Of a stretch of 64,000 nt of DNA, positions 54,430-64,000 are shown piece by piece. A program made the position numbers and the translations under genes. Positions within the stretch are counted from its first letter, which is position 1. Every line of letters starts with the position of its first letter. The DNA is from Heliopora coerulea (lineage: Eukaryota; Cnidaria; Anthozoa; Scleralcyonacea; Helioporidae), in contig JASJOG010000264.1 of assembly GCA_030142905.1 (NCBI GenBank), forward strand, positions 62,001 to 126,000, in the 5' to 3' direction. A model generated the notes under the pieces. The model did no database searches. It was not told where the DNA came from and saw only the letters and a list, made by a program, of their open reading frames with translations.

Positions 54430-55505
54430 CGATGAGGGTTATTTAACAGAAGAAGAGTTTATTTTGCTGTACAAAACTTACGAATCTGGAAACCCTGAAT
54501 TTCCATTCAGAAATTATTCCACATATTGCCTTGAAGAAATGAATGAGGCAAAATGTTTAGCCTGCTTTACAGTTGAGAAACGTGATCGTTGGTTTTTGCA
54601 ACAAATACTTCAAATTCCAGCTACGATTATATGCTTGCAAGGAACAATTTGTACAGGACTTGAAGGTCTGTGTATGCTGCTTAGGCAGCTTTCTTACCTG
54701 TCTTGTTACTTGGAAATGATACAAAGATTTGGATGACCAATACCTCAGCTCAGCATGATTGTCGATTTAGTTTTTGATAATCATGGGCACAGATTGTTGG
54801 ATTGGAATAATGACATTTTGAGTCCCTAAAATTTGCAAATCTATGCAGATGCCATTCGCGAAAAAAGATCACCTCTCGAAAATTGTTTTGGTTTTATTGA
54901 TGGGACGGTAAGGCTGATTTCTAGGCCTGGACAGCATCAGAGAGTACTCTACAATGGACATAAGAGTCCATTCCTTAAAATTCCAGTGTGTTGCTTTACC
55001 AAACGGAATTACTGTGAATATATTCACACCTGTAGGTAAGTCCGATGTTTTTAAATGTTTAAGCAATTTTTCCTCTGAAGTGTTTCATGTTACTTTTATA
55101 GAAGGCAAAAAACATGATGCGGGTATGGTGGCTGAATTTCATCTGTTGGAAGAGTTGGAAGCAAATGCCTTTTCCCTTGATGGGAATCCAATCTACATCT
55201 ATAGGGATCCCACTTATCTTCAAAGAGTTCATCTTCAAGTGCCGTTTCAAAATGCAAACCTAACACCAATGATGAAAGAATTTAATACCACAATGAGCTC
55301 AGTAGGAGTGACCATGGAGTGGCTATTTAGAGATGTAATAGTTTCATTTCAATTTGTGGATTTTAGAAAAAATATAAAAATAGGGATGAACAGGATAGGG
55401 AAAATGTACATTGTATGTGCACTGAAATGTTTATATGGCAATAGAATGTCTAATTTTTTTAAGGTTGACCCTCCTTCTTTAGATCGATATTTCACCCATC
55501 AGTGA
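54430..55505 (+). pseudogene. PIF/Harbinger transposase
   Basis: The N-terminal part is in frame 54464-54736 (RDRWFLQQILQIPATIICLQ; TGLEGLCMLLRQLSY). The catalytic part is at 54833-55039 (NCFGFIDGTVRLISRPGQHQ) and, after a frameshift near 54958, at 54954-55505 (VHSLKFQCVALPNGI-type code; IYRDPTYLQRVHLQVPF; VTMEWLFRDVIVSF). Asp of FIDGT, Asp of RDPTY and Glu of MEWLF match the DDE triad, so the catalytic residues survive. A stop at 54734-54736, an out-of-phase stretch to 54832, the frameshift and an insertion relative to the family before HDAGM break it. The SANT-like partner gene lies downstream on the opposite strand. Confidence 0.85.
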
Positions 55506-55509
55506 ATTA

Positions 55510-55929
55510 AAAGTATCATTCAGGATGTCAAAAATGAACACATGCAAGCCATGCTTTGCGATTTATTGTTCAAGATGAAATTGAAAAAGTTTTAAATTAG
55601 TCAACCTCTTGACAGTCGTTTTTAACTAGTTTCCTGCATTTCCTCAACATTATGAAAGTTCTATTAAAGATACTCAATCATACTCTGTTCATATGAAAAT
55701 GGTTCTTCCATGGTTCTTTAACAAACATTTTGAGTTTAGTTTTGCACTGTTAGATATAGAAATCAAAGGCTTTTTGGTAAACCGAAGTTTCATGTTGGCC
55801 AAACGCCCAAACTTGGATCCCAAGTAAAAGAGTTATATTTCAAACCTTGTTTAAGTTTTGATGTAAACAGGTTATTGGGTTTCAATTCGAATACAACACC
55901 TTAATGAAAAGAAAATATTTTTAATATTT
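55510..55929. other. spacer between convergent Harbinger genes
   Basis: No gene seen. AT-rich; presumably the shared 3' region of the transposase and its partner. Confidence 0.4.
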
Positions 55930-56192
55930 TTACTTATCAATATACCTTTGTAATGCTGCCAAAAAGGCTTGCCCCATCTGCTGCTGCTGCTGCATCAACC
56001 GCAGCATTATAACCTGCTGCATCGCTGCTTGCTTTTGAAAATCTTGCTCAATCTTTTTCAAAGCCAGTTCCTCCCTTTGTCTTTTCTTTAAGATATTCCA
56101 TGAGCTCACCATTTCCTCTATGCATCTTTTTTTGCTTCAAGGCCTCGTGTTCTTTGCCTTGTATCACTGATATGCTCCATTGCCTTCTTCTC
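55930..56192 (-). pseudogene. Harbinger SANT/Myb-like partner, C-terminal part
   Basis: Minus frames give a charged helix (EKKAMEHISDTRQRT) and the C-terminal coiled coil (KRQREELALKKIEQDFQKQA; MQQQQQMGQAFLAALQRYI). This Gln-rich tail is typical of the Harbinger-encoded DNA-binding partner found with such transposases. The gene is interrupted at 56192 by the TIR element and resumes at 58355. Confidence 0.7.
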
Positions 56193-58354
56193 ACTGATCT
56201 CTAAATAAAACTAGATAGAGCAACTCCAGTCCCTCGCTCAGCGAAAATTGAAGCCGGACTTGAAGCTGAAAATCTCGCAGCGGCCATATTGGAAGGACCC
56301 ACTTGTAGTTATACGGCTATTACCTAATTATGATTTTCGCTCTTAGTGGTCATGATTTCAACGAAAACCAGTTAACCTTTACATTTTTAGCAATAAAATG
56401 TATCTTTCGATAGTGGAGAACTTTAAAAGTGGCCAGAGTGACTGAAAATCAGCAGAAATTTGATAATTTTTACCCATGCGAAGACCAATGGCAGCCACCT
56501 CTTTGAAGAAATGTGACTAAAGTAAGAAAAAAATTGCAGATAACATTGTGTAACTTTAGCAGTTTGGCAGTGACTTAACAATAAAGAGGAGATATTACTG
56601 TTTCAGTGTTTGTCTTGTCTTTGTTTTTTGGATCTGGGGTTTACCAAGTGTATGTATTCGAGGTTTTATTTAAATTGCTGTATTTGTCGAGCAAATTCAA
56701 CAATTTCCTGACTGTCAATGACGATGAGCTTTTGACGAAAATAGACGTTGACTAAATCTTTTGCCGGGATCAATTACTGAATGAACCATGCAAACCCAAT
56801 TTACTGCTAGATGTTGCTGATCAGAGAAGATGGGTTCTGTACTCTTAGAAATGTTCAATACATGCATTTAGTTTGCACTAGTGCATGTAAACTTGAGTTC
56901 ACAGCGGTTTGTTGTGACTTAATATGACGATTTTAATAGGTTTTTAAAGTTTTTGATATAGCTTCTACTTACAGCTTGATTAGTATTGTTCTACTTGTAC
57001 AGTAATCAAATAATTATTCATGTGAAATACATTGCTTGGAGCTGCTTTGTGAGTTGGAGTTGAGGGAGAACTTTTTGGTCCAAGCAAAACGAAAATTAGT
57101 TAGATTTTTTATTTAAAGTGTTCACAGAGCTCAACCTGCTGTATGGTAGATTCTCCTGTTGATTAAAATCATATTTTTGCCCTTATCAAGTGCATAGCAA
57201 AGTACTACAGCAAAATTTGTTATTGTTGTCTTGAGAAAGAAAACAAAAGCCAAGCTTTATCATACAAAATCAGAAAAAGTTAAATGAATTTGTCCTCTTC
57301 CAACAACAGGAATAACCAAAATCTAATTTACAGTAATATTGGATGACCTAATCAGTTACTGCATGTATTTGTGTAAGTGTTCACTGATCCCTGGAAGACC
57401 AGTAGAGTGAATTGTGGTGAAAAACTAAATATATACCCAGAAAAACAGACATGAAAAAATATCCTGTGTAAAAAGTGGAAAGCTTTAAGAACAGGAAAGC
57501 TTATGACTTCTTGAGTGAAATGAACTGGTGGGAATCTCTAACCACTAAGCAACACCAACTAAGGTGGTCAAGCAAAGGTTGCATGTGTCAACCCATCTAT
57601 CACCTCAGAAACAGTGAGATGTTCAAACTACTGAGGTACAAAGGCGAAGATTGTTAAGGAAAGGTTTTTATCAATGTGTCACTGACTTGGCGCTAGCAGT
57701 AAAATCTAGGATCCAAATCAACATATTAATTGTAAGACAATGAAGGCAAGTCATATACAAGAATATCTCAATGAAATACGACCATGAAAACCTTACTATG
57801 AGGTTTCATTTTAGAACTCTTCGAATAAACGGCCAAGTTTGATTTCCACATATTTCGATTCAAGTGTTCACACACATGTACAGCATTAGCCGGAAATTTG
57901 CACTTCAATACATCCTGGGGTTTTATCTGCTACAAATGAATCAGGGCTTAGGCAAAATACATCACAGAAAATCGGCTAATAACAAGGGTTACTTAAAAAA
58001 CAAAGAGAGAAACAAGTACACAAGAATCTTTTACAGACTCGATAGACATTTATCGAATTTTGAAGTATACAGATGGATGCATTTCACAAAATAAAGCATT
58101 TGCAAAACAAAAACAAAAACAAATTCAAAACACGTATTTATTACTTAAAATAAGATTAAGAACCTTAATTTGGTTGTCAAGTCATCTCGATCTCCCTGAA
58201 ATTAGCGAAAAATGCCGGTTAACCGCTACAACTCCTATCTACTCTATATTGTTTGGGACCTGGTTGGGTCCTTCCAATATGGCCGCCGCACCTTGACTTC
58301 CGGCCTCACTTCTTGAGCCCAGTTGCTCTATCCAGTCTTATTTAGAGGTCAGTG
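56193..58354. mobile_element. 2,162-bp non-autonomous TIR element (8-bp duplication)
   Basis: The inverted ends are about 100 bp: cactgatctctaaataaaac on the left and, inverted, cactgacctctaaataagac on the right. Both also contain ggccatattggaaggaccca. The flanks are cttcttct (56185-56192) and cttcttcc (58355-58362), an 8-bp duplication with one change. Joining the flanks over one copy of the duplication restores the partner gene's reading frame. An 8-bp duplication suits hAT- or P-type elements. No transposase seen; the interior holds only short frames (for example 57475-57657). Confidence 0.8.
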
Positions 58355-58640
58355 CTTCTTCCTCATGTCTTCAGCATATTCTCTTTCTTGGCTTTTTTGA
58401 GCACAACATTTGTCCTCAAGGCATCTTTCTCACTAACTTGGTCTACGTCAATGCTACTAGCAGCTTCTTTTCTGATTCTGATTTTGTATTTCTTAAAAGA
58501 GTCCACCAGTCTCAGACACTTCTTTTGTCTTTTAACTCAAAAACAATAGAATCAAAGGCGTTTAATTCTTCGACGATGGATTCCCATATCAAGCCTCTAC
58601 TTGGACTTCCTTTCTTATGAAGAAAAAGATCGCTTGATGT
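58355..58640 (-). pseudogene. Harbinger SANT/Myb-like partner, N-terminal part
   Basis: Minus-strand code: KKGSPSRGLIWESIVEELNA (about 58550-58610), then FELKDKRSVSDWWTLLRN, a SANT-like DNA-binding pattern (conserved Trp, RSV-R-W). It is followed by acidic and basic helices up to AEDMRKK at the insertion point. An RDR-type position reads SDW, and frameshifts are present. The partner protein brings the transposase to DNA and the nucleus in active Harbingers. Confidence 0.65.
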
Positions 58641-59207
58641 CATAATTGTCTGTCAATTCCATCAGCCTAATAAAGTAATGAAGGAAGCCATTATTGATAT
58701 TATAGTTCTAAGCTAACGAATTAGACAAGTTGCCCAACTTCCCTTGAGGCACAAATACTTATGATATTACATTTACTACAGCTGTATATGTTGTAGCCTT
58801 TTGATGGACTCACTACAGAGTTTGAAATACCAGATGTTCCTGGAAATATGATGACACAAAAAAATATTTTAAAATAAATGCATTCGAATTTGTGGCAGAA
58901 CTAGCTGCGGTCATTTTTCCAGATGTTTAAAAATCTGATTACACTTAACCTTTTTACCTCTTTAAAGTTGTAAAAATGAGAAACAAAAGGTAAAGCTAAC
59001 TTTTTCTCGTTTAGAAGACCAAAAGAAACACATATGTCAACCTGAAAAGCGATGCATTTTACTCACATTTTAGACATGATGGCTCCAACTCTGTTTAGAC
59101 GTTGGCAGGTCGTCAAAATGGGAAACGTCGTCTGGCAGTAAAATTTACATCCAGTCGATGTCGGTGTCATAGAAAACTGCATTTCTTAGGTTCCTTAATG
59201 TTGTTTA
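58641..59207. other. non-coding stretch
   Basis: Probably the 5' flank of the Harbinger partner gene and the left flank of the pogo element. No feature recognised. Confidence 0.35.
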
Positions 59208-60264
59208 GTCAGAGGAGGCGGAAGCTCTACTAATGCTGAAATTGAAGAAAGGCTCCTTGAGTGGATTTTAGAGAAAAGTGAGAGAGGCATTTGTTTGTGT
59301 CAAAAATGAATAAAAGTAATGACCAAATATTTGCAAGGTCAAACAGAGGATACCTTTGATACATGACCAATTACGTTTAGTGATGGATGGCTCGTAATGG
59401 CCTTTGTAACAGACAATGCACCAAGGAGGCGAAAAGAGATCCCAATCAACTAGTCGACAAGATTTGTGCCTATATTGTCAAGGTCAAGAGACTGCATCAG
59501 AAAATGTACTATGACCTCTGTAACATTGTGATGGACAAAACCGCCATTTGGAATGACATGATAGCTAACACAACAATCCAGAAACAGGAAGACAAAGTAC
59601 AGTTAACCTAAAAACAACAGGATATGAGAAATCAAAGATAACAGTATGTCTTACAGCAACTGCCGATGGTGCAAAGAAAAAGCCATTCTTTGTCTTGAAA
59701 GGTGCAAAGAGAGAAGTTGCAAGACTTAATGCAGAGGAGAGTAGTAAATGTATTGAGTTCACTTCTGATTATGAGTGGATGAATGATGAACTTACAAAGC
59801 AATACTGCAGAGAGATAATTGGAACTTTCTCATTTGGGCTCAGTGACTGCTGGCATGGAACACATTTCGAGGGTATCCTGAAATAGGGTCATGTTGACAG
59901 TTTTTTAATTCCAGGTGGCTGTACCAAGTAGATCCTGGCACCGAATGTCAGCTGGATTAAGCCCTTCAAAGTGTACATCACAGAGATGTACGATGAATGG
60001 CTTGCAGGAGAACATGAACTTACTGCTCAAGGAAGTATGAGAGCACCCTCTAGATCTCAAATGATTGAATGGGTTCTTGAGGCATGGTGAAAAGTCCCAC
60101 ATGAGTTGACTGAAGTCTTTCAAAGTGTGTGCTCTAAGTTGCAAATTAGATTAATTGTATGTGTCAAGAATGGCCAATGTAGAGATGTTCTTCCATGCCT
60201 GCAGGTCTCAGATGAAGATTTCTCTGATCCTTTTAACCAAGACAATACAGAGGTGGCTGGGTAA
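59208..60264 (+). pseudogene. pogo/Tigger-like transposase
   Basis: An HTH/CENPB-type piece (SSNAEIEERLLEWILEK, about 59221-59271) is followed by DGWLVMAF-type code. The frame 59387-59611 ends with YDLCNIVMDKTAIWNDMIAN, holding the first catalytic Asp. The frame 59695-59886 has KGAKREVARLNAEES and AWNTFRG, where the usual WDTF Asp is Asn. The frame at about 59935-60264 has SWIKPFKVYITEMYDEWLAG, with one internal stop near 60088. Frameshifts separate the parts. Terminal repeats not identified. Confidence 0.75.
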
Positions 60265-60479
60265 AGTTGAGAAGAAGACGAATTGTCAAGATCCGAGGAC
60301 AAGATAGTTGAAATTGAGAAGTAGAAGACTTTATAAACTTGAAGTTGAAAGACTGAATTGCATGACACAGCATCTATTTTTCTACAGTAGTTTTATTAAA
60401 GAAGACTTTATGAAGTTGAAATAGCAAAAAGTGAATTACACAAATCCATTTTTTTATGCATGGTGGCATAGTTTTGTTA

Positions 60480-61340
60480 CCAATTTTGCAATAAGCCCTC
60501 TGGGGTTATTCAGCCATTTATAGTATTTTTCTTTCTTTCTTTTCATTTCCTATGCTGTTGTGACTTTTGAATATAAAAATCTTTTTATCTCAATATTTGA
60601 TGGTTTACTTGTTTAAATGCTGATGCATTTTGATTTATCCCAAACTCTCTATATACAGGTATTATAGACTATGATTTACAACTAAATAAAACTTCAAACT
60701 CTACTACATGGCTGCACTGGGTTAGGCATGTGATGCTCTGCATGCCTACCATTTTTCTCAGTGAAAGGCTTGTTGTGCGGAATTTAATGCTCTTTCTAAT
60801 GGTTAGGTCCCCAGATGAACATGACAACTTAAAACACGGCCACTTAAATCAACCTTCAACAGTAATTATCCGACTAAGTGGAGTAAAAATACTTCTTTCT
60901 TGGATGCTATTGTATAGGATTTTTTTAATTCACATATCTTGTGCTGAATTTAATGCTCTTTCTACTGGTATAAGTCTCCAGAGTGACACAAGTCCACAGC
61001 CACATAAAAATATAAGAAACAAGGCAATAATAAAAGCTCATTAATGGCCTTTACATTGTTTCACCTACTATGATGGAAAAATGGGATAGATTACATTGAT
61101 TAGCTGCATCCCACCAGACCATTGCAAGCTTGTGCTTGTACTTGGTAACCATAGTATCATTCATGATAACCACCTGGAAGACTCATTCATACATCCATGC
61201 ATTGTATTTATTATTTTGAAATTTGTCATTTCATTGCTTACAAATACAAGTGCAAAACCAGATGATTCATACAAACACATGCAAGCAATGCCTTGTGTTC
61301 TAATCCTGAATTTATTTTTGTGATCTTTAGTGAGGTAAGT
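60480..61340. repeat. dispersed repeat region, copy 2
   Basis: 60776-60975 matches 47424-47640, and the motif gaatttaatgctctttcta occurs twice here (60779 and 60947). 60575-60650 matches 48343-48420. The open frames 60730-61044 and 61096-61323 lie within this repeat and have no recognised domain. Confidence 0.5.
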
Positions 61341-61569
61341 ATAAACCTGACCAGTCTCACCCTTTTCCTAATAACAATCCACTTAAATATCACTGTAAAA
61401 CTATAAAACAATCACAAGGGTTAACTTCAGCTTGACATGGTGTTGGCCAGAGGTCAAAAAGTTGAGTTTAGACTTACTATGATAAATTTTTAAAAGGAGG
61501 AAAGAGAAAAGTTATTAAATCTTGTAGAGATAACAGAAGTTCCTGATAAACTACATTTTCAGAGAGAGA

Positions 61570-62990
61570 GCTTTATTTAAAGGTGGAATTTCATCAATTT
61601 ACATTGCTTTTCATGAAAGCCATGATAGTAGTTAAATAATTATTTAAATAATTGTGGAGAGATATTAGTATTATTTTGAAAACTTCTTAATGAATAAATA
61701 TTTCTTTGATTGGAACTCAGGGAGTTCCATGCTTTTACTCCTTGATAAATAAAAGTATTCAGATTTCAGATTAGGGAATTTGAGATTTATATCATTTCGT
61801 AAGTTGTAATGGGTAGTATCCAATAACCCACTGAATCAATTAAATAACTAGGTGCTCTATTATGCATAATCTTATGCATCATTACTAATAGTTGTTTAGA
61901 GTGCCTAATAGCTATATTGTCCAATCTCAAATGGTGATTTAGATATAACACGTGCTGCTCTATTTTGTAGTTTCTGAAGTTGGTCATTTTGTGTTAGGTT
62001 AATATTATTCCAAACAATGGTTGAATTAGAGAATTATAAAGAGTTATTAGGGTGCCAAATGGTACACACTTTCTGACCATTCTCAAACCAGCAATCACCC
62101 TAGTAATTTTTTTAGCAAGACGATTAAATTGTTCTTCCCAAGTTGATTTGATAAAAATGATTAGTTGGAGTGATTTAATTGACAATACTTGGGAAAGTCT
62201 AAAATTTCCCAGTTTAAAATCAAATGGTTTAATTAAGTTTCGAATTCTATTATCTGACCCAATTATCATAAATTCTGGTTTGGTTAAACTGACCGTGAGC
62301 TTATCAGCCAAAAGCCATTGATTGATATTCTTAAGGTCATAATTTACCAAGTGATGAAGTTCATCAAAAGTTTCCACAGAAGTTGTGATGTTTCTATCAT
62401 CTGCAAACATTCGGGCCTTACAATAAATCAAAAATAGTAAAGGGCCAAGAATCGATCCTTGTGGTACACCACACAAGATGATCCATCGAGTTGATAATTT
62501 CCCATTAAAAGAGCAGTGCTGTTTCTGTAATACAACAGTGTTCTAGTTTACTTAATAATATATTGTGATTTACAGTATCAAACACCTTCATTAGGTCGAG
62601 AATTTAAATACCATTCAGTAGTTGAATCCAATAAAGCAGTTACCATGGAACACATAGATCTAAAACCTGATTGGTATTTATTTAACAAACCATTGGTTGT
62701 TAAGTAATCACACAATTGATCATAAACAATTGTCTCAAATACATTTGATAGAACACTAATAATACGGATGGGTCTGTAATTGTTTGAATCATTTTTATCA
62801 TTTTGCTTGTGTATTGGGATAACCTTTGCTGTTTTCCAGTCATCAATGATAAATTAAATAATTGGATCAGCTATTTTAATTAGATTGGCTGGAATATAGT
62901 CTAAGCCAGGGGCTTTATCTGTTGAAAGATGCATTAACAAATCTTACAGAGATTTAGGATAAAACTACACTTGACAGGTTTTAAATATTT
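61570..62990 (-). mobile_element. CR1/L2-like LINE fragment with reverse transcriptase
   Basis: The minus frame 61994-62476 has GVPQGSILGPLLFLIY and the catalytic FADD box (ARMFADDRNITTS). The frame 61787-61987 has the C-terminal HSKQLLVMMHKIMHNRAPSY typical of these LINEs. Upstream RT code, near 62480-62960, is broken by stops. The 3' tail ends near 61570 in an agagag-rich stretch. Confidence 0.85.
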
Positions 62991-63104
62991 TCTAAACTGC
63001 TGTTTTTTTATCAGGAAATTGACTAGCAAGAGTGTAAGTTGCCATCATACCTATGGGCACTAGGCTGACTTTATTTGTTTCCTTTTAATCAGAGCATGCT
63101 TGTC

Positions 63105-63620
63105 AATTATTAGAGAGATAAAGAGATAGATATTTATTTAAATACAGAATTTCATCAGAAAATACATCTGTTTTACATGAAAGCCATATAAACATCATAA
63201 CAAGACTAAAGTTAAGTATTAATAAATAGAAAAAAAACATATTTACAAAATCCTTATCGGTGTTGGAGGAGAGGCAGTTAATTTCTATTTAAATGCTTGA
63301 AGTGAGCTAATTGTTTTTAGATGAGCTGGTAAGGCATTCCGAGCTAATGCACGTTGGTATATGAACAGTGCTTCCACAGCCTAAATCAAAGTTTCCTACA
63401 TATGTTATTAAAATTTCCTGGTATTTTCCTACACTCCTCAAAATTTTTTTTGGGCAAGTCAAGGTGTAGGAATAAAATTTGGGCTTAAAAAACTTTAATG
63501 ATGCTGTATAGTATTGCTAATTTTAAAATGAAAACAAGGAAGTTATCTCTAGAGATTACAACTAAAGATCAAAACCCAGAATCAGGAGCAGGACTATTTA
63601 CCGTAAACATTTTTCAGGAG
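63105..63620 (-). mobile_element. second LINE 3' fragment
   Basis: The tail (tatttatttaaatacagaatttcatcag ... catgaaagccat) matches the tail of the LINE at 61570-61640. Upstream minus-strand code (ALARNALPAHLKTISSLQAF, about 63290-63350) is the expected LINE C terminus. It is a 5'-truncated copy of the same or a sister family. Confidence 0.7.
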
Positions 63621-63639
63621 TTCAGGAATTGTTAAGCTT

Positions 63640-63954
63640 CCCTTATATATTTTCTCCTCAGTTCAGCCACTTCATCATTTGAGGCATTTGTCTTCATTTC
63701 TTTGAATGGTTCAAGTTTTACAGCCTGAAGAGTCCCCTTCACTCTTTGGGAAGGATTTAAATTTAACTTGGTAGACAACAAAGCAACAAGACTTTCCTGT
63801 TTGAGAGAAGCACTCTGAATAACCTTTCAACAGTGGCATTGGAGTAGAGTAGTGATAACAGAACTTTGACCAATTTTACCAGATTTGGATATCTTGGGAT
63901 CTTACCATTGGGGCCCTTTGCCTTAAAAACTACCTGCCAATTGATTGAGTGCAT
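63640..63954 (-). pseudogene. hAT-type transposase C-terminal (dimerisation) region
   Basis: The minus frame reads YPNLVKLVKVLLSLLYSNAT followed by VERLFR. This is the hAT C-terminal pattern (P-x-L-x3-A-x3-L-S-x-P-x-S-N-x-x-x-E-R-x-F), with the conserved Pro replaced by Leu and a small frame change afterwards. Code continues to about 63650 (LNPSQRVKGTLQAVKLEPFK). The gene extends beyond the window at the right, so completeness cannot be judged. Confidence 0.55.
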
Positions 63955-64000
63955 GATCTCTCCATTCTTGGTCTACATCTTGCAGTTTGGCAACTCTTTC

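Overview
This window is eukaryotic, repeat-dense, AT-rich animal DNA. I find no bacterial-style operons, no intact host protein gene and no rRNA. The transposon mix is Polinton/Maverick, Crypton, Penelope-like elements with hammerhead ribozymes, Mag-like Ty3/Gypsy, CR1/L2-like LINEs, Tc1, pogo, PIF/Harbinger with its SANT partner, hAT, and a tRNA-derived SINE. That mix points to an invertebrate metazoan, most likely a cnidarian. This is inferred from element content, not from a host marker gene.

Layout. 1-4.7 kb: non-coding, with a tRNA-like SINE and a degenerate tandem repeat. 4.76-11.39 kb: three head-to-tail, decayed copies of a Crypton-like tyrosine-recombinase element; a 686-bp hAT MITE splits the second. 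11.394-42.231 kb: a 30.8-kb Polinton/Maverick with about 240-bp terminal inverted repeats. It sits inside the third Crypton copy, whose two halves flank it. The Polinton was itself invaded by a fourth Crypton copy (14.86-17.10 kb, minus) and by a Mag-like LTR retrotransposon (18.849-24.183 kb, minus; 81-bp LTRs; AATAC target duplication). That retrotransposon in turn holds a truncated LINE and a SINE. 42.2-43.8 kb: the rest of Crypton copy 3, broken by Penelope-like sequence with a hammerhead ribozyme. 44.494-46.071 kb: a Tc1 element with a nearly full-length transposase. 46.1-49.1 kb: diverged dispersed repeats and one exon-like ORF. 49.10-54.04 kb: Crypton copy 5, split at a (TA)n tract by two Penelope-like elements. 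54.4-58.64 kb: a PIF/Harbinger transposase and its SANT/Myb-like partner; the partner is cut by a 2,162-bp TIR element. 59.2-60.3 kb: a broken pogo transposase. 60.5-64 kb: dispersed repeats, two LINE 3' fragments and the C-terminal end of an hAT transposase.

The Polinton is the main object of interest. A minus-strand block (about 27.8-34.3 kb) holds the packaging ATPase and probable capsid genes. A divergent plus-strand block (34.58-38.9 kb) holds the retroviral-type integrase and small ORFs, including a BRO-N protein apparently fused to a PD-(D/E)XK nuclease. The left arm encodes Cys-rich zinc-type proteins, a pair of related modules and a Cys-rich membrane-protein remnant. At 39.3-40.7 kb there is a run of closely spaced splice-signal-like junctions. 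I recognised no protein-primed DNA polymerase B and no adenovirus-type protease. Almost every ORF carries frameshifts, stops or catalytic substitutions, so this is a fossil. The nesting gives a clear relative order of insertions.
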